From NCBI GenBank assembly GCA_902622795.1, contig CACNRD010000001.1:1-64000 (forward strand): 64,000 nucleotides of DNA, in the 5' to 3' direction. Under the pieces are notes generated by a model. It saw only the letters and a program-made list of their open reading frames with translations. It made no database searches and was not told the DNA's origin. Origin of the DNA: an uncultured Pelagibacteraceae bacterium (GTDB lineage: Bacteria; Pseudomonadota; Alphaproteobacteria; Pelagibacterales; Pelagibacteraceae). Shown in pieces: positions 19,206 through 29,426 of the stretch (the stretch's first letter is position 1; every line of letters begins with the position of its first letter). The translations under genes and the position numbers were made by a program.

Positions 19206-20302
19206 AATAAAAATTGTTTAATAGTTTCAATATATATTAAGCTTATAATTCCAACAGTTACTGCAGCAATTAAACCTACAATAAATGGTTTATAACCCAT
19301 TGACCTAAGCTCACCTAGATTAATTGAAATTCCTACAGCTGCCATAGCCATCGTTAAAAATACTGTCGTTAGAATTTTTAGATATTCTATAAATTTTAAC
19401 CAATTATAAAAATTATTATTTTCAGTTGAAAAAAATTGATCACCTAAGTTTCTAACAATTATCATGCCAATAAATCCAATCACAAAATAAGGAAAAATAC
19501 TAAATATAGAGTATTTTTTATCTTTAACCTCACCTCTGTTGTATAAATAGGCAAATAAAGGAATAAGTATTACTAAAAAAGTATTCCTAATAAGCTTTGT
19601 TACTGTTGCAACATCTAATGTTTCTGGATTGTTAAACTGCTGATCATAAATTAATCCAGCAGCAGCTACTTGTGAAGTTTCATGTATTGAAGTACCAAGA
19701 AATAAACCAGCCTCAAGGGCGTTGTCATTAAAATACCATTCTGCAAAATATGGATAAATCAGCATCGCAATTACTCCAAATAACGTAATATTAGCAATAG
19801 CATAAGCAATCTCAGTTTTTTTGGCATTTATCACAGGAGCAGTAGCAACTATTGCTGTTGCTCCGCAAACACTCGTACCAATTGCTATGAGATAAGACAT
19901 TTTTGAAGATATAGGAACTTTTTTTATAAGTAGTTTTATTAAAACTAAAACTCCTAATATACAAAATATTACTAATGGTATTGCAATTGATCCAAATTTA
20001 ATCAAATCAGAAAAACTTAATCTTATTCCTAAAAAAATTATTCCTAATTTCAAAATATATTGCTGGGTAAAATCTAAACCTATCATCATGCTAGGTCTGG
20101 GAGTAAATGCATTACCCATTATAATTCCGAGCAATATGGCTATTAGAACTGTTGAAATTGGGCTTTTAGCTGTTCCAAAAATTTCTACAGCTAAGACGTT
20201 GTTAATACCTTGAGAAAATAAACAAAATACTAATGCTAAACCAACTCCTGGTATAATTGACTTTAGATATTGATAGTTAACAGGCACAAAAAATTTATGC
20301 AC
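19202..20302 (-). CDS. suyZ: YeiH/UPF0324 family putative sulfate/sulfite exporter (SuyZ-like)
   Basis: 366 aa; [18 protein letters not shown] and [14 protein letters not shown] motifs; directly downstream of suyAB. Confidence 0.8.
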   Translation of the reverse strand: MHKFFVPVNYQYLKSIIPGVGLALVFCLFSQGINNVLAVEIFGTAKSPISTVLIAILLGIIMGNAFTPRPSMMIGLDFTQQYILKLGIIFLGIRLSFSDLIKFGSIAIPLVIFCILGVLVLIKLLIKKVPISSKMSYLIAIGTSVCGATAIVATAPVINAKKTEIAYAIANITLFGVIAMLIYPYFAEWYFNDNALEAGLFLGTSIHETSQVAAAGLIYDQQFNNPETLDVATVTKLIRNTFLVILIPLFAYLYNRGEVKDKKYSIFSIFPYFVIGFIGMIIVRNLGDQFFSTENNNFYNWLKFIEYLKILTTVFLTMAMAAVGISINLGELRSMGYKPFIVGLIAAVTVGIISLIYIETIKQFLF

Positions 20303-21461
20303 TTCTGTAGAGCTTGGTCATCACAAATTCTTTGTGACCTAAAGCCTCTGCACAAGTCAATCTTCCGTTAGCTACCCTTAAAGTTGTTTTGATTAATTCA
20401 TCTCCAGCTTGAGACATATTCATTTCACGTGTTAAAATTTTTGAAACATCACAATCAATATGTTCACCCATTCCTTTTACTGTCAAAGGATTTGCAGTTA
20501 ATTTAACAACTGGTTCAATTGGATTTCCAACAATATTACCTTGGCCTGTGGGGAATAAATGGATATTAAAACCTGCTGCTGCTTGAAGTGTTACACATTC
20601 AGCCGCAGCTGAAGAAGTATCCATAAAATACAAACCTTTTCCTTTAGTAGGTTCTTCCGCAGGTTCAAGAACATCAATAAATTTACAGTTTCCAATCTTT
20701 TGAAAATTTCCAAATGCTTTTTCTTCAATTGTTGTAAGTCCACCAGCTATATTTCCTGCAGTAGGTTGACTTTCAGAAAGATCATCTGTTGCTTCTTTTA
20801 AAATAAAATCATTATAATTATTCCAAGTATTCATAAATTTCTCTGAAGCTTCTTTTGTAGCACCTCTTGTAGCACAAACTTTTTCAGCTCCTGTAAGCTC
20901 TGACGTTTCACCAAAACACAAATGAACACCTAATGGCTCTAATTTATCCATCAAATTTCCAACTGTTGGATTTGCTGCTAAACCTGATGTAGTGTCAGAC
21001 TCTCCACACTTAACTGATATCCATAAATCACTTAAAGGACATTCTTCTCTTTGTTTTTCAGAGGCCCACATCACAAATTCTTGTGCTTTTTTTGAGGCTT
21101 TCATCGTTGTACCGATGTCTCCAGTTCTTTCGATATGAAATCCTTCAACTGGTTTCCCAGTTTTTGCAATTCCATCTACAATTTTTTTAGTCCATTTAGG
21201 TTCAATTCCAATTACAATCACCGCTGCAACATTTGGGTTACAACCAGTACCAATCATTGTTCTAAAATGAAGTTCTAAATCAGCTCCAAATTGAAGTCTT
21301 CCATAAGAATGTGGGAGTGCAATTGTCCCTTTAATATTGTTTGCTACAGCTTCAGCACATGCATTTGAAATGTCATCAACAGGAAGGATAATAACATGAT
21401 TCCTTGTACCTGCTCTGCCGTTTTCTCTTTTATAACCTAAAAAACTTTTTGGTATTTCCAT
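20295..21461 (-). CDS. suyB: (R)-sulfolactate sulfo-lyase subunit beta
   Basis: 388 aa UxaA/altronate dehydratase-type large subunit ([37 protein letters not shown]); paired with a SAF subunit and near xsc. Confidence 0.82.
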   Translation of the reverse strand: MEIPKSFLGYKRENGRAGTRNHVIILPVDDISNACAEAVANNIKGTIALPHSYGRLQFGADLELHFRTMIGTGCNPNVAAVIVIGIEPKWTKKIVDGIAKTGKPVEGFHIERTGDIGTTMKASKKAQEFVMWASEKQREECPLSDLWISVKCGESDTTSGLAANPTVGNLMDKLEPLGVHLCFGETSELTGAEKVCATRGATKEASEKFMNTWNNYNDFILKEATDDLSESQPTAGNIAGGLTTIEEKAFGNFQKIGNCKFIDVLEPAEEPTKGKGLYFMDTSSAAAECVTLQAAAGFNIHLFPTGQGNIVGNPIEPVVKLTANPLTVKGMGEHIDCDVSKILTREMNMSQAGDELIKTTLRVANGRLTCAEALGHKEFVMTKLYRSA

Positions 21462-21465
21462 TAGA

Positions 21466-21750
21466 TTACCACTTTTTTGTTTTTACATTGTGAACATGAA
21501 CATGCTCACCTTTTTTTGTTGATTTCACAACTTTACCAATATCATGGCCATATTTTAAAATTGTATCACCCTTATTAAGATCAGTCATAGCAATTTTATG
21601 ACCTAAGGGTATTTCATCTAATGATTGTATATTTACTGTGCTATCATCCTCCATTATCCAGCAAGAACAATCTTGCTTTGGAGTGATTTTTTCTATTACT
21701 ACTACGCCCACATTGTCTTTCTTGTCGTGAATAATAATATCTGTGGCCAT
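21466..21750 (-). CDS. suyA: (R)-sulfolactate sulfo-lyase subunit alpha (SAF domain)
   Basis: 94 aa SAF-type protein ([28 protein letters not shown]) upstream of suyB. Confidence 0.82.
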   Translation of the reverse strand: MATDIIIHDKKDNVGVVVIEKITPKQDCSCWIMEDDSTVNIQSLDEIPLGHKIAMTDLNKGDTILKYGHDIGKVVKSTKKGEHVHVHNVKTKKW

Positions 21751-21863
21751 ATATAGTGTCGATTTGTTTGTTTGAATTTTCTGAAATCTTATATATTAAT
21801 CGCTAAAATTAACAAATGAATTTTAATAGCATAAAATTTACACATTAGAGAGGTTCTTGTTTT

Positions 21864-23648
21864 ATGACAAAAATGACAACAGAAGAAGCTTTTGTAAAAG
21901 TTTTACAAATGCATGGAATTGAACACGCCTTTGGAATTATTGGTTCAGCCTTTATGCCAATTTCAGATATTTTTCCAGATGCTGGCATCACATTCTGGGA
22001 TGTTGCTCATGAAACGAATGGTGGATTAATTGCAGATGGTTACACAAGAGCTACAGGAAAAATGTCAATGGTTATTGCTCAGAATGGTCCTGGAATTACA
22101 GGATTGGTAACACCAATTAAAACAGCTTATTGGAATCATACTCCACTTTTACTAGTTACACCTCAAGCTGCTAACAAAACTATGGGTCAAGGTGGCTTTC
22201 AAGAAGTCGAACAAATGAATTTATTTAAAGATATGGTTTGTTATCAAGAGGAAGTTAGAGACCCATCTAGAATGGCAGAAGTATTAAATAGAGTTATAGA
22301 AAAAGCTATAAGAGGATCAGCTCCAGCACAAATCAATGTACCAAGAGATTATTGGACACAAGTTATTGATATTGATCTTCCACCAATTGTTAGATTAGAA
22401 AGACAAGCTGGTGGTGTTGATGCAATTAAAAAAGCTGCAGACTTATTATCTAATGCAAAATTTCCAGTTATTTTATCTGGAGCAGGTGTTGTTATTGGAG
22501 GTGCTATTGAAGATTGTAAAAAACTTGCAGAAAAACTAGACGCTCCAGTTTGTTCTGGTTATCAACATAATGATAGTTTTCCAGGAAGTCATCCTCTAGC
22601 GGCAGGACCTTTAGGTTACAATGGTTCAAAAGCTGGGATGGAATTAATTAAACAAGCAGATGTTGTTTTAGCATTAGGAACAAGATTAAATCCGTTTTCA
22701 ACTTTACCAGGTTATGGAATGGATTATTGGCCAAAAGATGCAAGTATTATTCAAGTAGATATGAACTCTGATCGTATTGGCTTAACTAAAAAAGTCTCAG
22801 TAGGAATTTGTGGTGATGCTAAACTAGTTGCTCAACAATTGCTTGCTCAACTTTCTCCAACAGCGGGCGACAAAGATAGACAAAAAAGAAAGGATATAAT
22901 TCATCAAACTAAATCTGCATGGTTACAAAAATTATCTAGTCTTGATCATGAAGATGATGACGATGGAACAGTTTGGAATAAAGAGGCAAGAGAAAGAGAC
23001 TCTGACAGAATGTCTCCAAGACAAGCTTGGAGAGCAATTCAAGCTGGTATGCCTGAGGATGTAATTATTTCAAGTGATATTGGAAATAATTGTGCAATTG
23101 GAAACGCTTATCCAACATTTGAAAAAGGAAGAAAGTATCTAGCTCCAGGATTATTTGGTCCTTGTGGATACGGTTTTCCTTCGATTTTGGGTGCAAAAAT
23201 TGGCTGTCCAGATACACCCGTAATTGGTTTTGCAGGTGACGGAGCCTTTGGTATTAGCATGAATGAAATGAGTTCATGCGCAAGAGAAGAATGGCCTTCA
23301 ATAACAATGGTAATATTTAGAAATTATCAATGGGGAGCAGAAAAAAGAAATTCTATCTTATGGTTTGATGATAATTTTGTTGGAACTGAACTTGATCCAG
23401 AACTTAGCTATGCAAAAGTAGCTGATGCTTGCGGTTTAAAAGGAGTAACAGTTAAAACAATGGAAGAAACTACCAATGCTATCAAGCAATCTTGCGATGA
23501 TCAAAAGAAGGGAATCACAACATTTATTGAAGTAATTTTAAATCAAGAGCTTGGCGAACCATTTAGACGAGATGCGATGAAAAAACCAGTTAGGGTTGCT
23601 GGTATTAAAAAAGAAGATATGAAGAAACAGCCTTCTTTAAGTTCTTAA
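21864..23648 (+). CDS. xsc: Sulfoacetaldehyde acetyltransferase
   Basis: 594 aa ThDP enzyme; FGIIGSAFMPISDIFPDAGI, GFAGDGAFGISMNEM, RNYQWGAEKRNSILWFDDNFVGTEL. Confidence 0.93.
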   Translation: MTKMTTEEAFVKVLQMHGIEHAFGIIGSAFMPISDIFPDAGITFWDVAHETNGGLIADGYTRATGKMSMVIAQNGPGITGLVTPIKTAYWNHTPLLLVTPQAANKTMGQGGFQEVEQMNLFKDMVCYQEEVRDPSRMAEVLNRVIEKAIRGSAPAQINVPRDYWTQVIDIDLPPIVRLERQAGGVDAIKKAADLLSNAKFPVILSGAGVVIGGAIEDCKKLAEKLDAPVCSGYQHNDSFPGSHPLAAGPLGYNGSKAGMELIKQADVVLALGTRLNPFSTLPGYGMDYWPKDASIIQVDMNSDRIGLTKKVSVGICGDAKLVAQQLLAQLSPTAGDKDRQKRKDIIHQTKSAWLQKLSSLDHEDDDDGTVWNKEARERDSDRMSPRQAWRAIQAGMPEDVIISSDIGNNCAIGNAYPTFEKGRKYLAPGLFGPCGYGFPSILGAKIGCPDTPVIGFAGDGAFGISMNEMSSCAREEWPSITMVIFRNYQWGAEKRNSILWFDDNFVGTELDPELSYAKVADACGLKGVTVKTMEETTNAIKQSCDDQKKGITTFIEVILNQELGEPFRRDAMKKPVRVAGIKKEDMKKQPSLSS

Positions 23649-23767
23649 TGAAGATCCATATCTGTCCAGTCTTTATTATTGTATCTATCTAGTTCTTTTT
23701 TGGTAATTGGACGGAATAAAACCCAAACTATAACAATAACTAAAGCTATAAGTATTAATGTTTGCAT
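23645..23767 (-). CDS. Small single-TM protein (40 aa)
   Basis: MQTLILIALVIVIVWVLFRPITKKELDRYNNKDWTDMDLH*; not in the ORF track. Confidence 0.45.
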   Translation of the reverse strand: MQTLILIALVIVIVWVLFRPITKKELDRYNNKDWTDMDLH

Positions 23768-23770
23768 GAC

Positions 23771-24571
23771 TTAATTTATTACAGACATTGGATCTAGTCT
23801 AGTTTGAAACCAATTAACTCTAAAATCTAGATGTGGGCCAGTTGATCTTCCAGTTGAACCAACTGTTCCAATTATATCTCCTTGATTAATACTATCACCT
23901 ACTGAGACTAAAACATTTTCAAGGTGTGAGTATATTGTAGAAATTCCATGGCCGTGATCCATTATTACGGTTCCTCCAGTATAGTATAAATCATCTTCTG
24001 CCATAGTTACAGTTCCAGATCCAGAGGATTTAATCATCGTTCCTTGTTTAGCAGCAATATCAATTCCATAGTGTGGCCATCGTGGTTTACCATTTAAAAT
24101 CCGTTGACTGCCATAAACACCGCTTATAATTCCTTCAACTGGCATTATAAATTTTTCTTTAAAAAATTGCAGATTTGAATTTATTGCTCTTGCTTCACCT
24201 ATTGCATTATTTTCTTTTTTAATTCTTTTGTATACAGATTCAGGAGGAGTAACCTTACTTTCTTCGAGACCATCAATTCTTTGAATGTTATATTTTCTCT
24301 TAAGAACTTTTTTAGTAAATGTTGTTTTTTTTCCATTAAGAATTTTTGTAAAAGTAAGATCATATTTTTGGTCTCTATCAATTCCAAAAACAAAGTCTCC
24401 ATCCTTTGAGACTTTTACCTCTTTTTTCCCAACTAAAATTTTAGCATTAGGGTCAGTTAGACCAAGTATGAAATGGCCTTGTAAAAATTTTCCTTGAAAT
24501 TCAATTGCATATACAGGAGATGTTAAAAATAATAAAACTAGAAAAATTCTGGAAATTATTGAGCTGTCCAT
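23771..24571 (-). CDS. M23 family metallopeptidase
   Basis: Signal peptide from Met22 of the ORF; HYGIDIAAKQGTMIKSSGSGTV and HGHGISTIYSHL LytM motifs. Confidence 0.9.
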   Translation of the reverse strand: MDSSIISRIFLVLLFLTSPVYAIEFQGKFLQGHFILGLTDPNAKILVGKKEVKVSKDGDFVFGIDRDQKYDLTFTKILNGKKTTFTKKVLKRKYNIQRIDGLEESKVTPPESVYKRIKKENNAIGEARAINSNLQFFKEKFIMPVEGIISGVYGSQRILNGKPRWPHYGIDIAAKQGTMIKSSGSGTVTMAEDDLYYTGGTVIMDHGHGISTIYSHLENVLVSVGDSINQGDIIGTVGSTGRSTGPHLDFRVNWFQTRLDPMSVIN

Positions 24572-25314
24572 CCACCATCTATTATAATTGATGTTCCAGT
24601 GATCATAGAGGAAGCTGGAGATGCTAAAAAGCAAACTGTAGTAGCAATATCACTTTCAGTTGCAACTTTTCCTATTGGAATTTTACCCAAAACCAGTTTT
24701 TTAAACTTATTATTTTTAAAAAATCTTTTTACCATTGGGGTTTCAACAAATGTTGGAGCTACCGAGTTAACTCTTATATTTTTTTTTGCTAATTCAACAC
24801 CCATTCCTTTAGTTAATCCTTCTATTCCAAATTTAGTCATATTATAAACATTTCTTCCAATCATTCCTACATGACCAAGTTGTGAAGACATATTTATAAT
24901 CGAACCAGACCTTTTTTTATTTTTAATCATTTTTTTTACAACCAATTGAGCAACATTAAATGCAGCTTTAAGGTTTAAATCCACTAAATAGTTCATGCTT
25001 GATTGTTTTATTTTTTCAAAAGGTTCAGGAATATTTGTCCCAGCATTATTAACTAAAATATCAATAATTTTAATTTTATTTAATTTTTCTCTCAAATCCT
25101 GATAGTTCATCACATCACACTCAATTGTAATGACTTTGCCTTTAACTTTTTTAATATCTTTTTCTAATTTGTTTAAATCAGATTGAGTTCTACTCAATGC
25201 AATAACTGTTGCACCTGCTTCTGCTAGTGCAATAGAACAAGCTCTTCCAAGTCCTTTTCCAGCACCAGTTACTAAAGCATATTTTTTTTTGAGATTTATT
25301 TTTTGAAGATACAT
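24556..25314 (-). CDS. SDR family oxidoreductase
   Basis: 252 aa; TGAGKGLG, NNAG, YNMTK, CFLASPASSMITGTSIIIDGGWT. Confidence 0.92.
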   Translation of the reverse strand: MYLQKINLKKKYALVTGAGKGLGRACSIALAEAGATVIALSRTQSDLNKLEKDIKKVKGKVITIECDVMNYQDLREKLNKIKIIDILVNNAGTNIPEPFEKIKQSSMNYLVDLNLKAAFNVAQLVVKKMIKNKKRSGSIINMSSQLGHVGMIGRNVYNMTKFGIEGLTKGMGVELAKKNIRVNSVAPTFVETPMVKRFFKNNKFKKLVLGKIPIGKVATESDIATTVCFLASPASSMITGTSIIIDGGWTAQ

Positions 25315-25907
25315 TATAATAATAATATTTTAATATCTGTGTAAATCAACTCAACTGCAACAACCAAAATTGCTAATAATCCAAGCCAAGCTATCCATCT
25401 GTATTTTTTAATCCATCCAGATATTAGTGTAGCAGCTGTAGCCATCAATATAATTGATAAAACTAAACCAAATACAAGAAGTCCATAATGTTCACCAGCA
25501 GCACCCGCAACACCTAAAACATTATCTAAACTCATTGTGAAATCAGCTAAAAGAACAGTCCAAATTGCTTTTAAGAAACTAGAGTTATCTACTTTAATAT
25601 CTTCCTCTTTTTCAGATCCTTTAATTACATCTACGTAAAGTTTGTAAACAATATAAAGTAATAAAAGTCCTCCAATAAGTCTTAACCCTGTAATCTGTAA
25701 AAGATAAGCAGTAAGAAGTGTTAATATTATTCTAAGTATTACTGCACCCCCTATACCCCAAAAAATAACTTTTTTTCTTTGTTCAGGTGGAAATTTGGAT
25801 GCAACCATACCAATGATAATTGCGTTATCTCCAGCTAAAACTAGATCAATAAATATTATTTGTGTTAAAATTGCTATTTGTTCAGGAGCAAATAATTCAG
25901 CAAACAT
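25314..25907 (-). CDS. TerC family membrane protein
   Basis: 197 aa; DLVLAGDNAIIIGMVASKFP and ADFTMSLDNVLGVAGAA motifs. Confidence 0.9.
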   Translation of the reverse strand: MFAELFAPEQIAILTQIIFIDLVLAGDNAIIIGMVASKFPPEQRKKVIFWGIGGAVILRIILTLLTAYLLQITGLRLIGGLLLLYIVYKLYVDVIKGSEKEEDIKVDNSSFLKAIWTVLLADFTMSLDNVLGVAGAAGEHYGLLVFGLVLSIILMATAATLISGWIKKYRWIAWLGLLAILVVAVELIYTDIKILLL

Positions 25908-27502
25908 TAATGATTAAGTATCATGTCTGCACCTTTTTCTGCAATCATTATTGTAGGAGCATTAGTGTTACCTGATGTAATATTTGGCATTATAGATGCA
26001 TCAATTACTCTAAGATTATTTACTCCTCTGACCCTTAGTTTTTCGTCAACCACTGACATTTCATCCTGACCCATTTTACAAGTACCAACGGGATGAAAAA
26101 TAGTTTGAGCGTAATTTGAAGCCTCTTTCACTAACTCCTCATCATCATTAATGTTTATTCCAGGTCTATATTCTTCAGGTGAATACTTTTTAAAAGTTTC
26201 AGACTCCATTATTATTTTTCTTGTTAATTTCAGACCTTTAGCTGCAATCATTCTATCATTATCAGTAGATAGATAGTTTTGTTTTATTTTAGCATAAGTT
26301 CTAGAGTCTTTGTCGACTATACTTACATGACCTCTGCTAGTAGGTTTTATGTTGGACACTGTTGGTGTAAAAGCATGGAAGTCATGATTTTTGGTTGCAC
26401 CCAATGTATCCATACTCATTGGCTGAACATGCCATTGCAAATCTGGTAATTCTAGTGAAGAGTCACTTTTGGCAAACATGCAAAGTTGACTAGCTCCCAT
26501 AGTCATAGGACCAGTTCTCCTAAAAATATATTCCAATCCAATCATTAAATTTCCAAATAGACTATTTATTTTTTTGTTTAAAGATTTTAGACCATTTATT
26601 TTATAAATAGGTCTTAACATAAGATGATCATGTAAATTTTCACCAACTCCATCTAAATTATGTACCATTTCTATTCCAAGGTTTTTTAATTTTTCAGAAC
26701 TTCCAATTCCTGATACCTGTAAGATTTGTGGCGAGCCAATGGCACCTGAGGATAATATTATTTCTCTGTTAGCTTCTACTTTTTTTAATTCATCACCTTG
26801 CCAAAATTCAACTCCTTTAGCTATTTTGTTTTCAAAAATTATTTTTTTTACGTGTGCGTGAGTAATAATATCTAAATTTTTTCTACTTTTAATTGGATTT
26901 AAATACCCTACAGATGTACTACATCTAAAACCATCTCTCTCCGTTACTTGAAAATATCCACACCCATGATTGTCTCCAGTGTTAAAATCTTTAGTTTTAG
27001 GTATTCCAAACTCTTCTGCTGCATTTTGAAATTCATCTAAAAGTGGTAGATGAATTCTTTGATCAGAAACCGCTAATGGTCCATTTATACCATGAAATTC
27101 ATTTTTACCTCTCTCTTGATCTTCAGCTTTTATAAAATATGGTAATACATCGTCCCATCCCCAACCAGTATTTCCTAACTGACGCCAGACATCATAATCT
27201 CTATTTTGTCCCCTTATATACAACAATCCATTTATTGATGAACTTCCTCCTAAAGTCTTACCTCTAGGATACCTAATAGAGATATTGTTCATACTTTCAT
27301 CAGGCTCAGTTTTGTAACACCAATCAGTTTTTGGGTTATGCATAGTTTTAAAATAACCAACAGGTATATGTATCCATGGATAATTATCTTTACCACCAGC
27401 CTCTAAAAGTAGGACCTTATGACTAGGATTTTCTGACAATCTATTAGCAAGTACACAGCCAGCTGATCCAGCTCCAAGAATTATAAAATCATAATTATCC
27501 AT
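25907..27502 (-). CDS. GMC family oxidoreductase (choline dehydrogenase-like)
   Basis: 531 aa; GAGSAGCVLANRLSE, RGKTLGGSSSINGLLYIRG, HPVGTCKMG, DASIMPNITSGNTNAPTIMIAEK. Confidence 0.93.
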   Translation of the reverse strand: MDNYDFIILGAGSAGCVLANRLSENPSHKVLLLEAGGKDNYPWIHIPVGYFKTMHNPKTDWCYKTEPDESMNNISIRYPRGKTLGGSSSINGLLYIRGQNRDYDVWRQLGNTGWGWDDVLPYFIKAEDQERGKNEFHGINGPLAVSDQRIHLPLLDEFQNAAEEFGIPKTKDFNTGDNHGCGYFQVTERDGFRCSTSVGYLNPIKSRKNLDIITHAHVKKIIFENKIAKGVEFWQGDELKKVEANREIILSSGAIGSPQILQVSGIGSSEKLKNLGIEMVHNLDGVGENLHDHLMLRPIYKINGLKSLNKKINSLFGNLMIGLEYIFRRTGPMTMGASQLCMFAKSDSSLELPDLQWHVQPMSMDTLGATKNHDFHAFTPTVSNIKPTSRGHVSIVDKDSRTYAKIKQNYLSTDNDRMIAAKGLKLTRKIIMESETFKKYSPEEYRPGININDDEELVKEASNYAQTIFHPVGTCKMGQDEMSVVDEKLRVRGVNNLRVIDASIMPNITSGNTNAPTIMIAEKGADMILNH

Positions 27503-27642
27503 ATATTAGAACCTTTATAAGTGAAAATTTTTTTTTTTGTAATAAATCTGAACAAAAAAATTGCAAATACCAATATTAGCACTTGTTTTGGATTTCAATA
27601 TTTGAGAAGCTTTATTTTTTAAAAATAACGAGAGGGAAAATA

Positions 27643-28737
27643 ATGAAAAAAATCATTTCAATGTTATTTGCAGTTGCAATGGTATTTGGGTTTATTTCAA
27701 ATGCTAATGCTGCAAAAACACTAAAATGTCAGACAGTTCTTAACACTAAAGCTGATGAAGTTAAGATGTTAAAGGATTTTACTGACACTGTTACAACTTT
27801 AACAGCTGGATCTCTAAAGTTTGAAATTTTACCTGCAGGAGCTGTTGTTGGTGTAAAAGAAACTTTAGATGCAGTTGATAAAGGTCTAATCGATTGTGGT
27901 TTCGCGTGGACTCACTATTGGTCAGGTGATCATCCTGCTGCTATGTTATTTGGTTCGCCAGTAGCTGGTGGTGGTGTAGGTATTGATAATATCGCATTCT
28001 TATCTTGGTTTCAATATGGTGGTGGTAAAGAACTATACGACCAACTATGGAAAGAAATGGGAAGAGACATTAAAGGATTTATGATTCAACCAGTTGGACC
28101 AGAAGCTTTAGGTTGGTTTCCAAAACCAATTAAAGATATGGCTGACTTTAGAAAATATAAATTCAGAACTCCTCCAGGAATTCCAGGACAAACTTATAAA
28201 GATATTGGTATAGCATCTGTAGCTATGGGCGGTGGAGACATTCTACCAGCTTTGGAAGCAGGTACAATTGATGCTGCTGAATGGTGTTGTCCAAAACCAG
28301 ACTTAACTTTTGGTTTCCAAAAAGTATTAAAGCACTACTACTTACAAGGTTTACACCAAGTAGTCGTAAATGCTGACTTTTATATTACTGGAAAAACTTA
28401 CAATGCAATGTCTGATCATGAGAAGAAGTCTCTTGAAGTAGCTGCTAATGCCTCATTAGCAAAATCTTTAAGTTACAGAATCTATGAAAATGGTAAAGCT
28501 TTAAGAGAGTTAACTACTAAACATGGAGTAATCTTAGAAGATACACCTTCTGATTATTTCACAGAATACATGGCTGCTGCAAAAGCATCTTTGAACAAGA
28601 ATGCTGCAGAGAACAAATTTTTCAATGAAGTTTATAATTCAATGAAAGACTTTGCTGATATTGCTGTTCCATTCTGGAGTGGTGCTCAAATGTCAAATGC
28701 GAAGCTAGGAATGGCTCACGCAGCAACATTAAAGTAA
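27643..28737 (+). CDS. TRAP transporter substrate-binding protein (DctP family)
   Basis: Signal peptide MKKIISMLFAVAMVFGFISNANA from ATG 27643; ALEAGTIDAAEWCCPKPDL. Confidence 0.92.
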   Translation: MKKIISMLFAVAMVFGFISNANAAKTLKCQTVLNTKADEVKMLKDFTDTVTTLTAGSLKFEILPAGAVVGVKETLDAVDKGLIDCGFAWTHYWSGDHPAAMLFGSPVAGGGVGIDNIAFLSWFQYGGGKELYDQLWKEMGRDIKGFMIQPVGPEALGWFPKPIKDMADFRKYKFRTPPGIPGQTYKDIGIASVAMGGGDILPALEAGTIDAAEWCCPKPDLTFGFQKVLKHYYLQGLHQVVVNADFYITGKTYNAMSDHEKKSLEVAANASLAKSLSYRIYENGKALRELTTKHGVILEDTPSDYFTEYMAAAKASLNKNAAENKFFNEVYNSMKDFADIAVPFWSGAQMSNAKLGMAHAATLK

Positions 28738-28763
28738 TCAGTAATTAATCTTAAATTATATAA

Positions 28764-28799
28764 TTAGAGCGGACTTAATTGTCCGCTCTAATTTTTTTT
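28764..28799 (+). terminator. Intrinsic terminator/attenuator between dctP and dctQ
   Basis: TTAGAGCGGAC (28764-28774), loop TTAATT, GTCCGCTCTAA (28781-28791), then T8. Confidence 0.9.
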
Positions 28800-28811
28800 G
28801 ATAGAATTTAT

Positions 28812-29426
28812 ATGGCAGACGAACCAACTAAATTAGATATATCTGATGAAATGATTGCCGAAAGGCGAGGTGGTTCAGGTAAAATGCCAGAAGATATGCC
28901 ATCATGGATGGCAAGCTCTATAGTTAATATTGATAAATTTAGTAAATGGGTCGGTAATGTTGTTTGCTGGATTTTAATGCCTTTAATTTTTGCGATGACT
29001 TATGAGGTGCTTGCAAGAAAATTATTTTTAGCACCAACAATTTGGGCTTACGATATAAGTCGTTTTTTGTATGGAGCATTATTCATGCTGGGTGCTGCAT
29101 ACGCTCTCTCTAAAGGTGTACATATAAGAGCTGATTTTTTATATAGAAATTTTAAAACTAAAAATCAAGGTAAGATAGATTTCTGGTTGTATCTTTTATT
29201 TTATTTTCCAGGATTATTAGTTTTCCTTTATATGACAATCGGATTTGTTGGAGAGTCTATTCAAAGAGGTGAGAAAGGTATGGACACTACATGGATGCCT
29301 TATATGTGGCCTATCAAATCTTGTTTATTGATTGGAATTGTTTTTTTATTAATTCAAGGAATTTCAGAGTTATTTAAAAGTTATTGGGCTGCCACTAAAG
29401 GTGAATGGCCTGGAGAAGAAAAATGA
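28812..29426 (+). CDS. TRAP transporter small permease (DctQ family)
   Basis: About 204 aa, 4 TM; start at ATG 28812 because 28779 lies inside the terminator. Confidence 0.85.
   Translation: MADEPTKLDISDEMIAERRGGSGKMPEDMPSWMASSIVNIDKFSKWVGNVVCWILMPLIFAMTYEVLARKLFLAPTIWAYDISRFLYGALFMLGAAYALSKGVHIRADFLYRNFKTKNQGKIDFWLYLLFYFPGLLVFLYMTIGFVGESIQRGEKGMDTTWMPYMWPIKSCLLIGIVFLLIQGISELFKSYWAATKGEWPGEEK

Noticed and set aside
28779-28811. Upstream start for DctQ in ORF track
   Set aside because: Falls within the terminator hairpin; ATG 28812 is better positioned.
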